A stretch of DNA of 34,781 nt from JAVKFF01 sp040226215 (GTDB lineage Bacteria; Pseudomonadota; Alphaproteobacteria; DSM-16000; Inquilinaceae): the NCBI GenBank assembly GCA_040226215.1, contig JAVKFF010000111.1, positions 1-34,781 on the forward strand. The letters run 5' to 3'. This document shows positions 1 through 6,183 of the stretch, piece after piece. The position numbers were made by a program, and so were the translations under genes. The first letter of the stretch is position 1. Each line of letters starts with the position of its first letter. The notes beneath the pieces were generated by a model. The model had not been told where the DNA came from, did no database searches, and was given only the letters and a program-made list of their open reading frames with translations.

Positions 1-1295
1 GCCTCGTGGCCCGGCGTGTCGATGAAGGTGATCTGGCCGCCCGTATCCGTCGTCACCTGGTAGGCGCCGATATGCTGGGTGATGCCGCCCGCCTCCTTGT
101 CGGCGACATTGGCCCGGCGGATCGCGTCGAGCAGCGAGGTCTTGCCGTGGTCGACATGGCCCATGATGGTGACCACCGGCGGCCGCGTCAGCAGTTCCTC
201 CGCCCGGTCCTCGTCGCCGGACAGGCCGATCTCGACATCGGCCTCGGTGACGCGGCGGATGCGGTGGCCGAATTCCTCGACCAGAAGCTCCGCGGTGTCG
301 GCGTCGATCGACTGGTTGATGGTCGCCATGACGCCCATCTTCATCAGCGCCTTGACCACGTCGCCGCCCCGCTCGGCCATGCGGTTGGCCAGTTCCTGGA
401 CGGTGATGACCTCGGGCACGACGACGTCGCGGACGATCTTCTCCTTCGGCCCCTGCTCCTGGGCCAGGCGCTGGCGCTCCTGGCGCCGCCGCATCGCGGC
501 CAGCGAGCGGCCACGCTCGCTGTCGTCGCCGGACAGTGCCTGGGTGACGGTGATGCGGCCGGCCTTGCGCCGCGGCTCGCCACGGCCCCGGTTGGTGCTC
601 GGGCGCGGTCCCTTGCCCCGGCGCCGGCGCTCCTCGCTGTCCTCCTCCGGCTCGCCCGGACGCACCTTGGCGATGGCCGCCTCGGTCGAGCGGTCGGCGA
701 GCTCCTTGCGGCGCTCTTCCTCTGCCTTGCGGCGGGTCTCCTCGGCGCGCTTGGACGCCTCGGCCTCTTCGACGCGCGCTGCCTCCTCGGCCTTGCGCTT
801 GCGCTCGACCTCCTCGATCGCCTGCAGCTCCGCCAGTTCGCGGGCGCGCGCCTCCTGTGGCGTCAGCGGCCGCGTCGGTTCGGGCTCCAGGGCCGGTTCC
901 GGCGCCGTGAGCGCGGTGACCTCGTCGGCCGGCGCGGCGGTATCGGTCTTCGGACGCAGCGCCTCCTCGGCGGCGCGCTTGGCCTCGACCTCGCGGTTGC
1001 GGCGCAGGGTCTCCAGGCGACGCTCGCGCTCGGCATCCGTCAGGCCGCGCAGGCTCGTGCCCTTGCCGCCACCTTCGGCCGAGCGCCGTGCGGCGGCGCC
1101 GCCATCGGCGAGATCGGCATTGGTGCCGCGATCGGCCACACGCTTGCGCTTCACCTCCACCTGGACGGTCTTCGACCGGCCGTGGGAGAAGCTCTGGCGC
1201 ACCTTCTGTGCGGAATCGCCCGATTTCAGGGACAGTTTGCCCTTGCTTCCGCCGAGGCTCAGCGTCTTGCGATCCTGCTCTTTGCTTTCCGTCAT
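1..1295 (-). CDS. infB: Translation initiation factor IF-2 (N-terminal part, cut by window edge)
   Basis: IF-2 is the GTPase that places initiator tRNA on the 30S subunit and promotes subunit joining. The ATG at 1295 lies 14 bp after the rnpM stop, with an AAGG ribosome-binding element just upstream. About 431 codons are present. The first ~260 residues form a long charged Ala/Glu/Arg-rich region typical of alphaproteobacterial IF-2. The G domain follows, with the G1 motif GHVDHGKT (near 138-170) and the G3 motif DTPGH at the window edge, so the rest of the G domain and domains II-IV are outside. It is the last gene visible of rimP-nusA-rnpM-infB and is probably cotranscribed. Identity is secure from the G motifs and synteny. 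Confidence 0.97.
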   Translation of the reverse strand, partial: MTESKEQDRKTLSLGGSKGKLSLKSGDSAQKVRQSFSHGRSKTVQVEVKRKRVADRGTNADLADGGAAARRSAEGGGKGTSLRGLTDAERERRLETLRRNREVEAKRAAEEALRPKTDTAAPADEVTALTAPEPALEPEPTRPLTPQEARARELAELQAIEEVERKRKAEEAARVEEAEASKRAEETRRKAEEERRKELADRSTEAAIAKVRPGEPEEDSEERRRRGKGPRPSTNRGRGEPRRKAGRITVTQALSGDDSERGRSLAAMRRRQERQRLAQEQGPKEKIVRDVVVPEVITVQELANRMAERGGDVVKALMKMGVMATINQSIDADTAELLVEEFGHRIRRVTEADVEIGLSGDEDRAEELLTRPPVVTIMGHVDHGKTSLLDAIRRANVADKEAGGITQHIGAYQVTTDTGGQITFIDTPGHE

Positions 1296-1309
1296 GCTAC
1301 CTTCATACC

Positions 1310-2029
1310 TTACGTCCGGGCCGGATGCCCGGACAGCCTGCCACCGCGTCGTGGCGTTCCCGTTCCGCCTCGTGTTCCGCCCGCCGCGCCGCCTTCGCCG
1401 CCAGCCGCGGAACCCGCCGCATCCATCGTCAGGCCGACCACGCGCCGCGCCTCGGACAGCACCTTGTCGGCCATGCGGCCGGACGAGAGCGCAGCATGTA
1501 CCACATGCTCACGCCCAAAGGCAGCCCCCAGCGTGGCGCCGTCGAGCAGTTCGTCTATCGGCACTTCTAGGGCGCGGGCCAGGGGCCGCATCTTCGCCTT
1601 GGCGTTGTCGCTGCCGTCCGTCGCCTCGAAGAGCGCGGCGGCCGAACCACCCTCGACCAGCGCCCGCGCCTTCTCATATCCCGCCACCGTCGCCCCCGCC
1701 CGCCGGGCCATCGCCAGGAGGTCGGCGAGATGCCGCCGCAGCAGGAAGTCGACCTGCGCGTAGAGGTCTGGCGGGACGATCACGGACTGGCCCGCCGCCT
1801 TGGCGAACAGCTTGCGCTCGATGGCCTTGGTCAGCGCGTCGGCCCGCGCGGCGACGTAGATGCCGCGGCCGGGCAGCTTCTCCGTGACGTCCGGTGTGAC
1901 CGTGCCGTCCGGCGCGACGACGAAGCGGATCAGACCGCCCTTGTCCTCCGGCAGGCGCGTGGCGATGCAGCGGCGCCGCGGTGTCCGCGCCGTCGTGTCG
2001 TCTCGCCCATCTTTCGCCCCGGATGACAT
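1310..2029 (-). CDS. rnpM: YlxR/RnpM-type RNA-binding protein with L7Ae-like C-terminal domain
   Basis: A 239-residue protein. The N-terminal half carries the DUF448/YlxR signature (RRCIATR, then LIRFVVAPDGTV and LPGRGIYV), the fold called RnpM in Firmicutes because it binds the RNase P RNA. The middle (about 95-165, LADLLAMARRAGATVAGYEK) looks like the L7Ae/L30e-type RNA-binding domain fused to YlxR in alphaproteobacteria. The last ~40 residues are Gly/Ala/Arg-rich and probably disordered. It sits between nusA (41 bp) and infB (14 bp), the normal place for this gene. The family is clear; its exact role in alphaproteobacteria is not established, so an RNase P connection is inference. Confidence 0.9.
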   Translation of the reverse strand: MSSGAKDGRDDTTARTPRRRCIATRLPEDKGGLIRFVVAPDGTVTPDVTEKLPGRGIYVAARADALTKAIERKLFAKAAGQSVIVPPDLYAQVDFLLRRHLADLLAMARRAGATVAGYEKARALVEGGSAAALFEATDGSDNAKAKMRPLARALEVPIDELLDGATLGAAFGREHVVHAALSSGRMADKVLSEARRVVGLTMDAAGSAAGGEGGAAGGTRGGTGTPRRGGRLSGHPART

Positions 2030-2070
2030 GGTTCAGTCAGTCTTCCTCGTGCCGTGTGCGCCCGCATGAC

Positions 2071-3672
2071 CTAAAGCGCGGGCTGGTTGGTGCGGGTCTT
2101 GAACACCGATTCGGGCGTCGGCTCGTCATCGGTCTCCATCTCCGCCTCCTCGGCTTCCACCGGCGGCGTCATGGCGGCATCGAAATCGGCCTGGGTGATC
2201 CAGCCCTTCTCGAGGCGCGCCCGCATGATCAGCCGGTTGGCCTCGTGCTCGCTCATGGTGCCGGCGCCGACGATCTCGATCAGCTCGTCCGCGGCCAGGC
2301 CGGCGAAGTCCTCGAGGCTCTTCACATTCTCCGCGGCGAGACCGGCCAGCATGCCGGGATCGACGCCCTCGAACGCGATCAGGTCGTCCTCGACACCGGC
2401 CGCCCGCGCCTGCGCGACCGCCTTGGCGGCCTGCTCCTCGAGATAGACGCGCGCACGGTTCTGCAGTTCCGCGGCGATATCCTCGTCGAAGCCCTCGATC
2501 GACTCCAGCTCGGCCGGCTCGATGAAGGCGACGTCCTCGATCGAGGCGAAGCCCTCCGCGACCAGCAGGTGGGCGATCACATCGTCGACGTCCAGGCCGG
2601 CCATGAACAGCTCGCTGCGCTGCCGGGTCTCCTCCTGGCGCCGCTCGCTCTCCTCGGCCTCGGTCAGGATGTCGATTTCCCAGCCCGACAGCATGGAGGC
2701 GAGGCGCACGTTCTGGCCGCGCCGGCCGATGGCCAGCGACAGCTGCTCGTCGGGCACCACCACCTCGATGCGGTTCTGCTCGTCATCGAGCACAACCTTG
2801 GTCACCTCGGCCGGGGCCAGGGCGTTCACCACGAAGGTCGCGGTGTCGTGGGACCAGGGGATGATGTCGATCTTCTCGCCCTGCAGTTCGCCGACCACCG
2901 CCTGCACGCGGCTGCCGCGCATGCCCACGCAGGCGCCCACCGGGTCGATCGAGCTGTCGTGGCTGATCACCGCGATCTTGGCGCGGCTGCCGGGGTCGCG
3001 CGCCACCGCCTTGATCTCGATGATGCCGTCATAGATTTCCGGCACCTCCATGGCGAACAGCTTCGACATGAATTCGGGCCGCGTGCGCGACAGGAAGATC
3101 TGCGGGCTGCGCGGCTCCTGACGCACGTCGTAGATATAGGCCCGCACCCGGTCGCCGACCTTGTAGTGCTCGCGCGGGATCAGTTCGTCGCGCCGGATGA
3201 TCGCCTCGGCGCGGCCGAGATCGACGGTGACGTTGCCATACTCCGCCCGCTTCACCAGGCCGTTGACGATCTCGCCGATGCGGTCCTTGTACTCGTCGTA
3301 CTGGCGCAGGCGCTCGGCGTCGCGCACGCGCTGGACGATGACCTGCTTGGCGGTCTGGGCGGCGATGCGGCCGAAATCGATCGGCGGCAGGTCCTCGATC
3401 AGGAAGTCGCCCACGCCGAGCGACTTGTCGCGCGCCTGGGCGTCGGCCAGCAGGATCTGCGTGCTCTCGTCCTCGATCGCGTCGACGACCTCGCGGTAGC
3501 GGCGCAGCTCGATCGCCCCGGTGCGCCGGTTGATGTGCGCCCGGATATCGTGCTCCAGACCGTATTTCGAGCGGCCGGCCTTCTGGATAGCCTGTTCCAT
3601 GGCCTCCAGGACCTCGTCCCGGTCGATCAGCTTCTCGCGGGCGACCGCGTCGGCGACATGCAGCAGTTCCAT
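2071..3672 (-). CDS. nusA: Transcription termination/antitermination factor NusA
   Basis: NusA binds RNA polymerase and nascent RNA, controlling pausing, intrinsic and Rho termination and rRNA antitermination. The 533-residue protein has the N-terminal polymerase-binding domain (MELLHVADAVAREK start), an S1 domain (about 135-200, YKVGDRVRAYIYDV), two KH domains (about 200-350, including VGACVGMRGSRVQAVVGEL and LAIGRRGQNVRLA) and two C-terminal acidic helix-hairpin-helix repeats (about 365-500). The two acidic repeats match proteobacterial NusA rather than the shorter Gram-positive form. ATG start at 3672; 103 bp separates it from rimP. In E. coli NusA represses its own operon, which bears on the terminator seen upstream of rimP here. 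Confidence 0.98.
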   Translation of the reverse strand: MELLHVADAVAREKLIDRDEVLEAMEQAIQKAGRSKYGLEHDIRAHINRRTGAIELRRYREVVDAIEDESTQILLADAQARDKSLGVGDFLIEDLPPIDFGRIAAQTAKQVIVQRVRDAERLRQYDEYKDRIGEIVNGLVKRAEYGNVTVDLGRAEAIIRRDELIPREHYKVGDRVRAYIYDVRQEPRSPQIFLSRTRPEFMSKLFAMEVPEIYDGIIEIKAVARDPGSRAKIAVISHDSSIDPVGACVGMRGSRVQAVVGELQGEKIDIIPWSHDTATFVVNALAPAEVTKVVLDDEQNRIEVVVPDEQLSLAIGRRGQNVRLASMLSGWEIDILTEAEESERRQEETRQRSELFMAGLDVDDVIAHLLVAEGFASIEDVAFIEPAELESIEGFDEDIAAELQNRARVYLEEQAAKAVAQARAAGVEDDLIAFEGVDPGMLAGLAAENVKSLEDFAGLAADELIEIVGAGTMSEHEANRLIMRARLEKGWITQADFDAAMTPPVEAEEAEMETDDEPTPESVFKTRTNQPAL

Positions 3673-3775
3673 CGATCTCAGTCCGTCTACTTAATTGGCG
3701 CCTTGGCGGTTCTTCCGTGCCGTGGCGGCAGCTTCACCCAGTTCGAATGGCGTTCGTCGAAACGCATGGCGCATC

Positions 3776-4267
3776 TCAACGGTCGTTCGCGGCGACCAGG
3801 GCGTCGGTCAGCACGAGCTTGGCGCGGGCGATCGTCGCCAGCGGGATGGCGACGGTTTCGCCCGCCTCGCCGGCGGCGATCAGCGCCGCCTGCCCATCCG
3901 CCGACAGGCCCTGCAGCACGCCCTTGAAGCGGCGGCGGCCGTCGATCGGCTCGCGGGTCTCGATCTTCGCCTCGTGGTCCTTGAACCGCGCGTAATCCTG
4001 TGCCCGGGTCAGCGGCCGGTCGATGCCGGGCGAGGAGACCTCGAGCGTGTAGGTGCCGGGGATCGGATCCTCGACATCGAGGATGGCCGATACCGCGCGA
4101 CTGATCTCCGCGCAGTCCTCGACCGTCATGTCGCCGCGGTCGGCGCGCTCGGCCATGATCTGCAGCGTCGGTTGCTCCTTGCCGAACAGGGCGACCCGGA
4201 CGAGCTCGTAGCCCTTGGCCTCGAGCGCCGGTTCGATGATCGCCTGGACCTGGTCAGTTCCGCCCAT
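3776..4267 (-). CDS. rimP: Ribosome maturation factor RimP
   Basis: RimP assists 30S subunit assembly. The reading frame stays open far upstream, but the ATG at 4267 gives MGGTDQVQAIIEPALEAKG, a family-like N-terminus, and a protein of 163 residues, close to the usual ~150-200. Diagnostic motifs are YELVRVALFG, the DCAEISRAVSAILD helix and LEVSSPGIDRPLTRAQDY, followed by the C-terminal SH3-like barrel (about 90-160). A GGAG lies about 10 nt upstream of the ATG; a GTG four codons earlier is an alternative start. It heads the nusA-infB operon. The in-frame upstream stretch (to 4489) contains a Met-rich segment discussed under findings but has no RimP-like sequence. Confidence 0.95.
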   Translation of the reverse strand: MGGTDQVQAIIEPALEAKGYELVRVALFGKEQPTLQIMAERADRGDMTVEDCAEISRAVSAILDVEDPIPGTYTLEVSSPGIDRPLTRAQDYARFKDHEAKIETREPIDGRRRFKGVLQGLSADGQAALIAAGEAGETVAIPLATIARAKLVLTDALVAANDR

Positions 4268-4421
4268 TGCGTATTCCACTCCGCCCGCGCGCTGCTCGCC
4301 GGCTCTGGCGAAGCGCGTGACGCGGACCCGATTTCCGACCGGCGGCCGCGTCTGGCGGCGCTGGTCGCCGTGGGGCCGGGCCGCGACCACCGCCATCTGG
4401 CCGGTGGACAGGGACGACCCC

Positions 4422-4455
4422 GAAAACAAAAAGGCGGGCCCGCTCGGAGCCCACC
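4422..4455 (-). terminator. Intrinsic terminator in the rimP leader / after trmB
   Basis: Read on the minus strand, GGTGGGC (4455-4449) pairs with GCCCGCC (4439-4433) across a 9-nt loop, followed at once by TTTTTGTTTT. The one non-Watson-Crick position is a G-U wobble only in minus-strand RNA (an A-C mismatch on plus), which fixes the orientation. It lies between trmB and rimP, both on this strand, so it either ends trmB or attenuates the nusA operon. Confidence 0.72.
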
Positions 4456-4515
4456 CCATAGGCGTCATCATGAGCATCCATGGGATGAGCATCACGTGAC
4501 GTATCGGATGTCTTT
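4427..4515 (-). ncRNA. Candidate ~90-nt leader RNA or small RNA ahead of rimP
   Basis: This interval is bounded by a promoter-like element (4522-4549) and the intrinsic terminator (4422-4455). The predicted RNA starts near 4515. It has a first imperfect hairpin closed by CGTCA/TGACG (4501-4497 with 4467-4463) that contains a direct repeat of GATGCTCAT 15 bp apart, then the terminator hairpin. Two hairpins ending in a U tract fits either a small RNA or the aborted leader of the nusA operon. No homology to a known RNA family was recognised; this is inference from layout. Confidence 0.35.
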
Positions 4516-4521
4516 GCGCGG

Positions 4522-4549
4522 AATATACACATGCCGGGCCCAGATACAA
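4522..4549 (-). promoter_or_regulatory. Candidate sigma70-type promoter for the rimP-nusA-infB leader
   Basis: The minus strand reads TTGTAT (4549-4544), a 16-bp spacer and TATATT (4527-4522), an AT-rich island in a very GC-rich gap. The predicted start near 4515 would give a ~250-nt leader to rimP interrupted by the terminator at 4422-4455. No comparable promoter is visible in the GC-rich 4268-4421 stretch nearer rimP. Confidence 0.42.
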
Positions 4550-4592
4550 GGCCGGGCTGCCGGCCCCGCGCGCATGGCGGCCCGTCCCCGGG

Positions 4593-4619
4593 AGGGAGGC
4601 ACGGGGGCGCTGCCTCCCT
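4593..4619 (-). terminator. GC-rich stem-loop just after trmB
   Basis: AGGGAGGCA (4593-4601) and TGCCTCCCT (4611-4619) form a perfect 9-bp stem with a 9-nt loop, 25 bp past the trmB stop. No U tract follows, so it is a weak terminator or an mRNA 3'-end stabiliser rather than a classical intrinsic terminator. Confidence 0.35.
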
Positions 4620-4643
4620 TCCCTCCCGCTTTCCAACGGGGCC

Positions 4644-5330
4644 CTACCGCCGCACGAAGGTCAGGAAGGCCGGCGGGCCGTGCAGCCGCTTGGCCTCGTA
4701 GCGCGTCTCGGGCCAGTCGGCCGGCCGGGCGCGCCAGTCCTCCGGTCCGCGCGCGGTCCAATGGAAAGCTGGATTGCCACGGATCGTGAACAGCATCCAG
4801 TCGACCAGGGGGGCGTCGTCGCTGGCCACCCGCAGCTGCGCGCCCGGCTTCAGCAGCCGCGCCAGGGTGGCGACACTTTCGGGTTGGATGAAGCGGCGCG
4901 CGTGGTGACGCGCCTTCGGCCAGGGATCGGGAAACAGCAGGAAGACGCGGTCGAGTGCGCCGTCCGGCAGCGCGTCGAGGAGCGGCAGGGCGTCGTCGCC
5001 ATGCACCCGGATATTGCCGAGCCCATCCGACTCGATGCCGGCGAGCAGGGCCGCCATGCCGTTGATGAAGGGTTCGCAGCCGATGAAGGCGGTCTGCGGA
5101 TGGGCGCGCGCCTGCCACAGCAGGTGCTCACCGGCGCCGAAGCCGATCTCCAGCCAGAGCGCCTCGGGCCGGAAGGCGAACAAGGAGCGCCAGTCGAGCG
5201 TGCCGCCGGGCTCCGGCAGGGGGACACGGAGCCGGGGCAGCAGGGTTTCCATCAGCCCGGCGCGATGCGGCCTCAGGCGCCGGCCCTGGCGGCGGCCGTG
5301 GAAGCGGCGCGGCGGGGGAGTGTCCGTCAT
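4644..5330 (-). CDS. trmB: tRNA (guanine-N7-)-methyltransferase
   Basis: TrmB makes m7G46 in the tRNA variable loop using S-adenosylmethionine. The 228-residue protein opens with FHGRRQGRRLRPHRAG, the family's N-terminal motif. The SAM-binding core follows with WLEIGFGAGEHLL (about 59-71), then FIGCEPFINGMAALL, the catalytic FLLFPDPWPKARHHARRF (about 129-146), and a C-terminal ETRYEAKRL motif. ATG start at 5330. It is followed by a stem-loop and an intrinsic terminator, so it may be a single-gene unit. In many alphaproteobacteria it directly follows metK; here metK is not adjacent. Confidence 0.96.
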   Translation of the reverse strand: MTDTPPPRRFHGRRQGRRLRPHRAGLMETLLPRLRVPLPEPGGTLDWRSLFAFRPEALWLEIGFGAGEHLLWQARAHPQTAFIGCEPFINGMAALLAGIESDGLGNIRVHGDDALPLLDALPDGALDRVFLLFPDPWPKARHHARRFIQPESVATLARLLKPGAQLRVASDDAPLVDWMLFTIRGNPAFHWTARGPEDWRARPADWPETRYEAKRLHGPPAFLTFVRR

Positions 5331-5386
5331 GTCTCCAGCGGCCGGATGACCGGGTCTCGGGGCGGAAGGGCGGCAGCCCCATGAAA

Positions 5387-5422
5387 CGTGCCATCAATCG
5401 TGCCATGGATCGCGCCATCAAT
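5387..5422. repeat. Three 12-bp tandem repeats in the trmB leader
   Basis: CGTGCCATCAAT (5387-5398), CGTGCCATGGAT (5399-5410) and CGCGCCATCAAT (5411-5422) repeat in tandem. Copies 1 and 3 create ATCAATCG at 5393-5400 and 5417-5424, each the exact complement of CGATTGAT at 5467-5474. In minus-strand RNA the 5' element could therefore pair with either downstream copy. Confidence 0.7.
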
Positions 5423-5481
5423 CGTAGAGGCTCGCGCGCGAACGCGCCCGCCCGCCCGACTGATCCCGATTGATAAGGGGC

Positions 5482-5511
5482 GGTGTAGGCGGCCCGGCCG
5501 CGCCGGGTCAA
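5482..5511 (-). promoter_or_regulatory. Candidate promoter for trmB
   Basis: The minus strand has TTGACC (5511-5506), an 18-bp spacer and TACACC (5487-5482), close to the alphaproteobacterial CTTGAC-N17-CTATAT pattern. The predicted leader to the trmB ATG at 5330 would be about 145 nt and would contain a GCGCG-TTCG-CGCGC hairpin and the 12-bp repeats. Confidence 0.4.
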
Positions 5512-5581
5512 GGGACCTGCGGCGATGCTGGGGCGGTGACGGAGGCGATGACGGTGTTGGTGACGCAGGCCGCCGCCGCTG

Positions 5582-6055
5582 TCAGGCCGCGTTCTCGTGC
5601 CTCTCGTGCTCCTCCTCCATGACCGCGATGGATCGGGTCAGGTCGAGGATGCGCTTTCGCAGCGTGACATCGGTGATGCGGTAGTAGGCGCGGATCAGCT
5701 CGATCGATTCCTTGCGGCTGAGCGGGTCGCCCTCGAAGCTCTCCGCGTCCTCGGCGACGCCGGTCACGGTGCTGAGCCCGCTACGGCTCTCCAGCCCGTC
5801 GAAGAAATAGGCGATCTCCACGCCCAGCGCCTTGGACATGTCCCACAGGCGGCTGGCGCTGATCCGGTTGGTGCCCCGTTCGTATTTCTGCACCTGCTGG
5901 AAGGTCAGGCCGACGGCATCGCCGAGCTTCTCCTGGCTCAGGCCCAGCAAGGCGCGGCGGGCGCGCAGACGTCCGCCGACATGCGCGTCGATGGGGTGCG
6001 GCGTTTCCCCGATGGGCGGCCTTCCGATCCGGCGCTTCGGCTTGCTCTCTGACAC
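5582..6055 (-). CDS. Xre/Cro-family helix-turn-helix regulator
   Basis: A small DNA-binding repressor-type protein. The HTH_3 domain (LRARRALLGLSQEKLGDAVG through FQQVQKYERGTNRISASRL) occupies roughly residues 30-85, followed by an acidic linker and a helical C-terminus rich in Arg/Glu (LIRAYYRITDVTLRKRILDL). It resembles the alphaproteobacterial regulators (PraR/SinR-like) found between lnt and metK. I chose the GTG at 6055 because AGAGGA lies 8 nt upstream; a GTG at 6082 would add nine residues (166 aa) but has no ribosome-binding site. A palindrome overlapping its promoter suggests autoregulation. The targets are unknown; a methionine/SAM-cycle link is only an inference from the family's usual neighbour. 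Confidence 0.88.
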   Translation of the reverse strand: MSESKPKRRIGRPPIGETPHPIDAHVGGRLRARRALLGLSQEKLGDAVGLTFQQVQKYERGTNRISASRLWDMSKALGVEIAYFFDGLESRSGLSTVTGVAEDAESFEGDPLSRKESIELIRAYYRITDVTLRKRILDLTRSIAVMEEEHERHENAA

Positions 6056-6104
6056 GGCTTCGATCCTCTGAACTGGCGCCACCGTGTGGCGTTACAATTC
6101 AAAG

Positions 6105-6134
6105 ACCATACTATCGTATGTATTCCTTCGCCAA
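6105..6134 (-). promoter_or_regulatory. Candidate promoter of the Xre regulator
   Basis: The minus strand has TTGGCG (6134-6129), an 18-bp spacer and TATGGT (6110-6105). The -10 element lies inside the palindrome at 6107-6120, so a bound repressor would block polymerase. Moderate match only. Confidence 0.35.
6107..6120. promoter_or_regulatory. Candidate Xre operator
   Basis: CATAC-TATC-GTATG is a perfect 5-bp inverted repeat with a 4-bp centre, overlapping the candidate -10 element of the adjacent Xre gene. Size and position fit autorepression by a dimeric HTH_3 protein. The 9-mer CATACTATC recurs upstream of olsB (minus strand, 13644-13636). Confidence 0.42.
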
Positions 6135-6183
6135 CTGGTCGCGTTGGGCGAGGCGATAACGCCGGCCAAAACTTTGCGTGATA

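Noticed and set aside
4268..4489. N-terminal extension of RimP or a Met-rich leader peptide
   Set aside because: The frame is open and in phase with rimP, but the Met codons come from a duplicated GATGCTCAT element, there is no ribosome-binding site, no stop precedes the terminator, and the sequence across the terminator and GC-rich gap has no RimP similarity. Kept only as a note under the attenuator finding.
5482..5530. Possible tRNA gene near the TTGACC element
   Set aside because: The GC-rich stretch lacks a cloverleaf, a T-loop GGTTCGAATC-like motif and an acceptor stem; it reads better as a promoter region.
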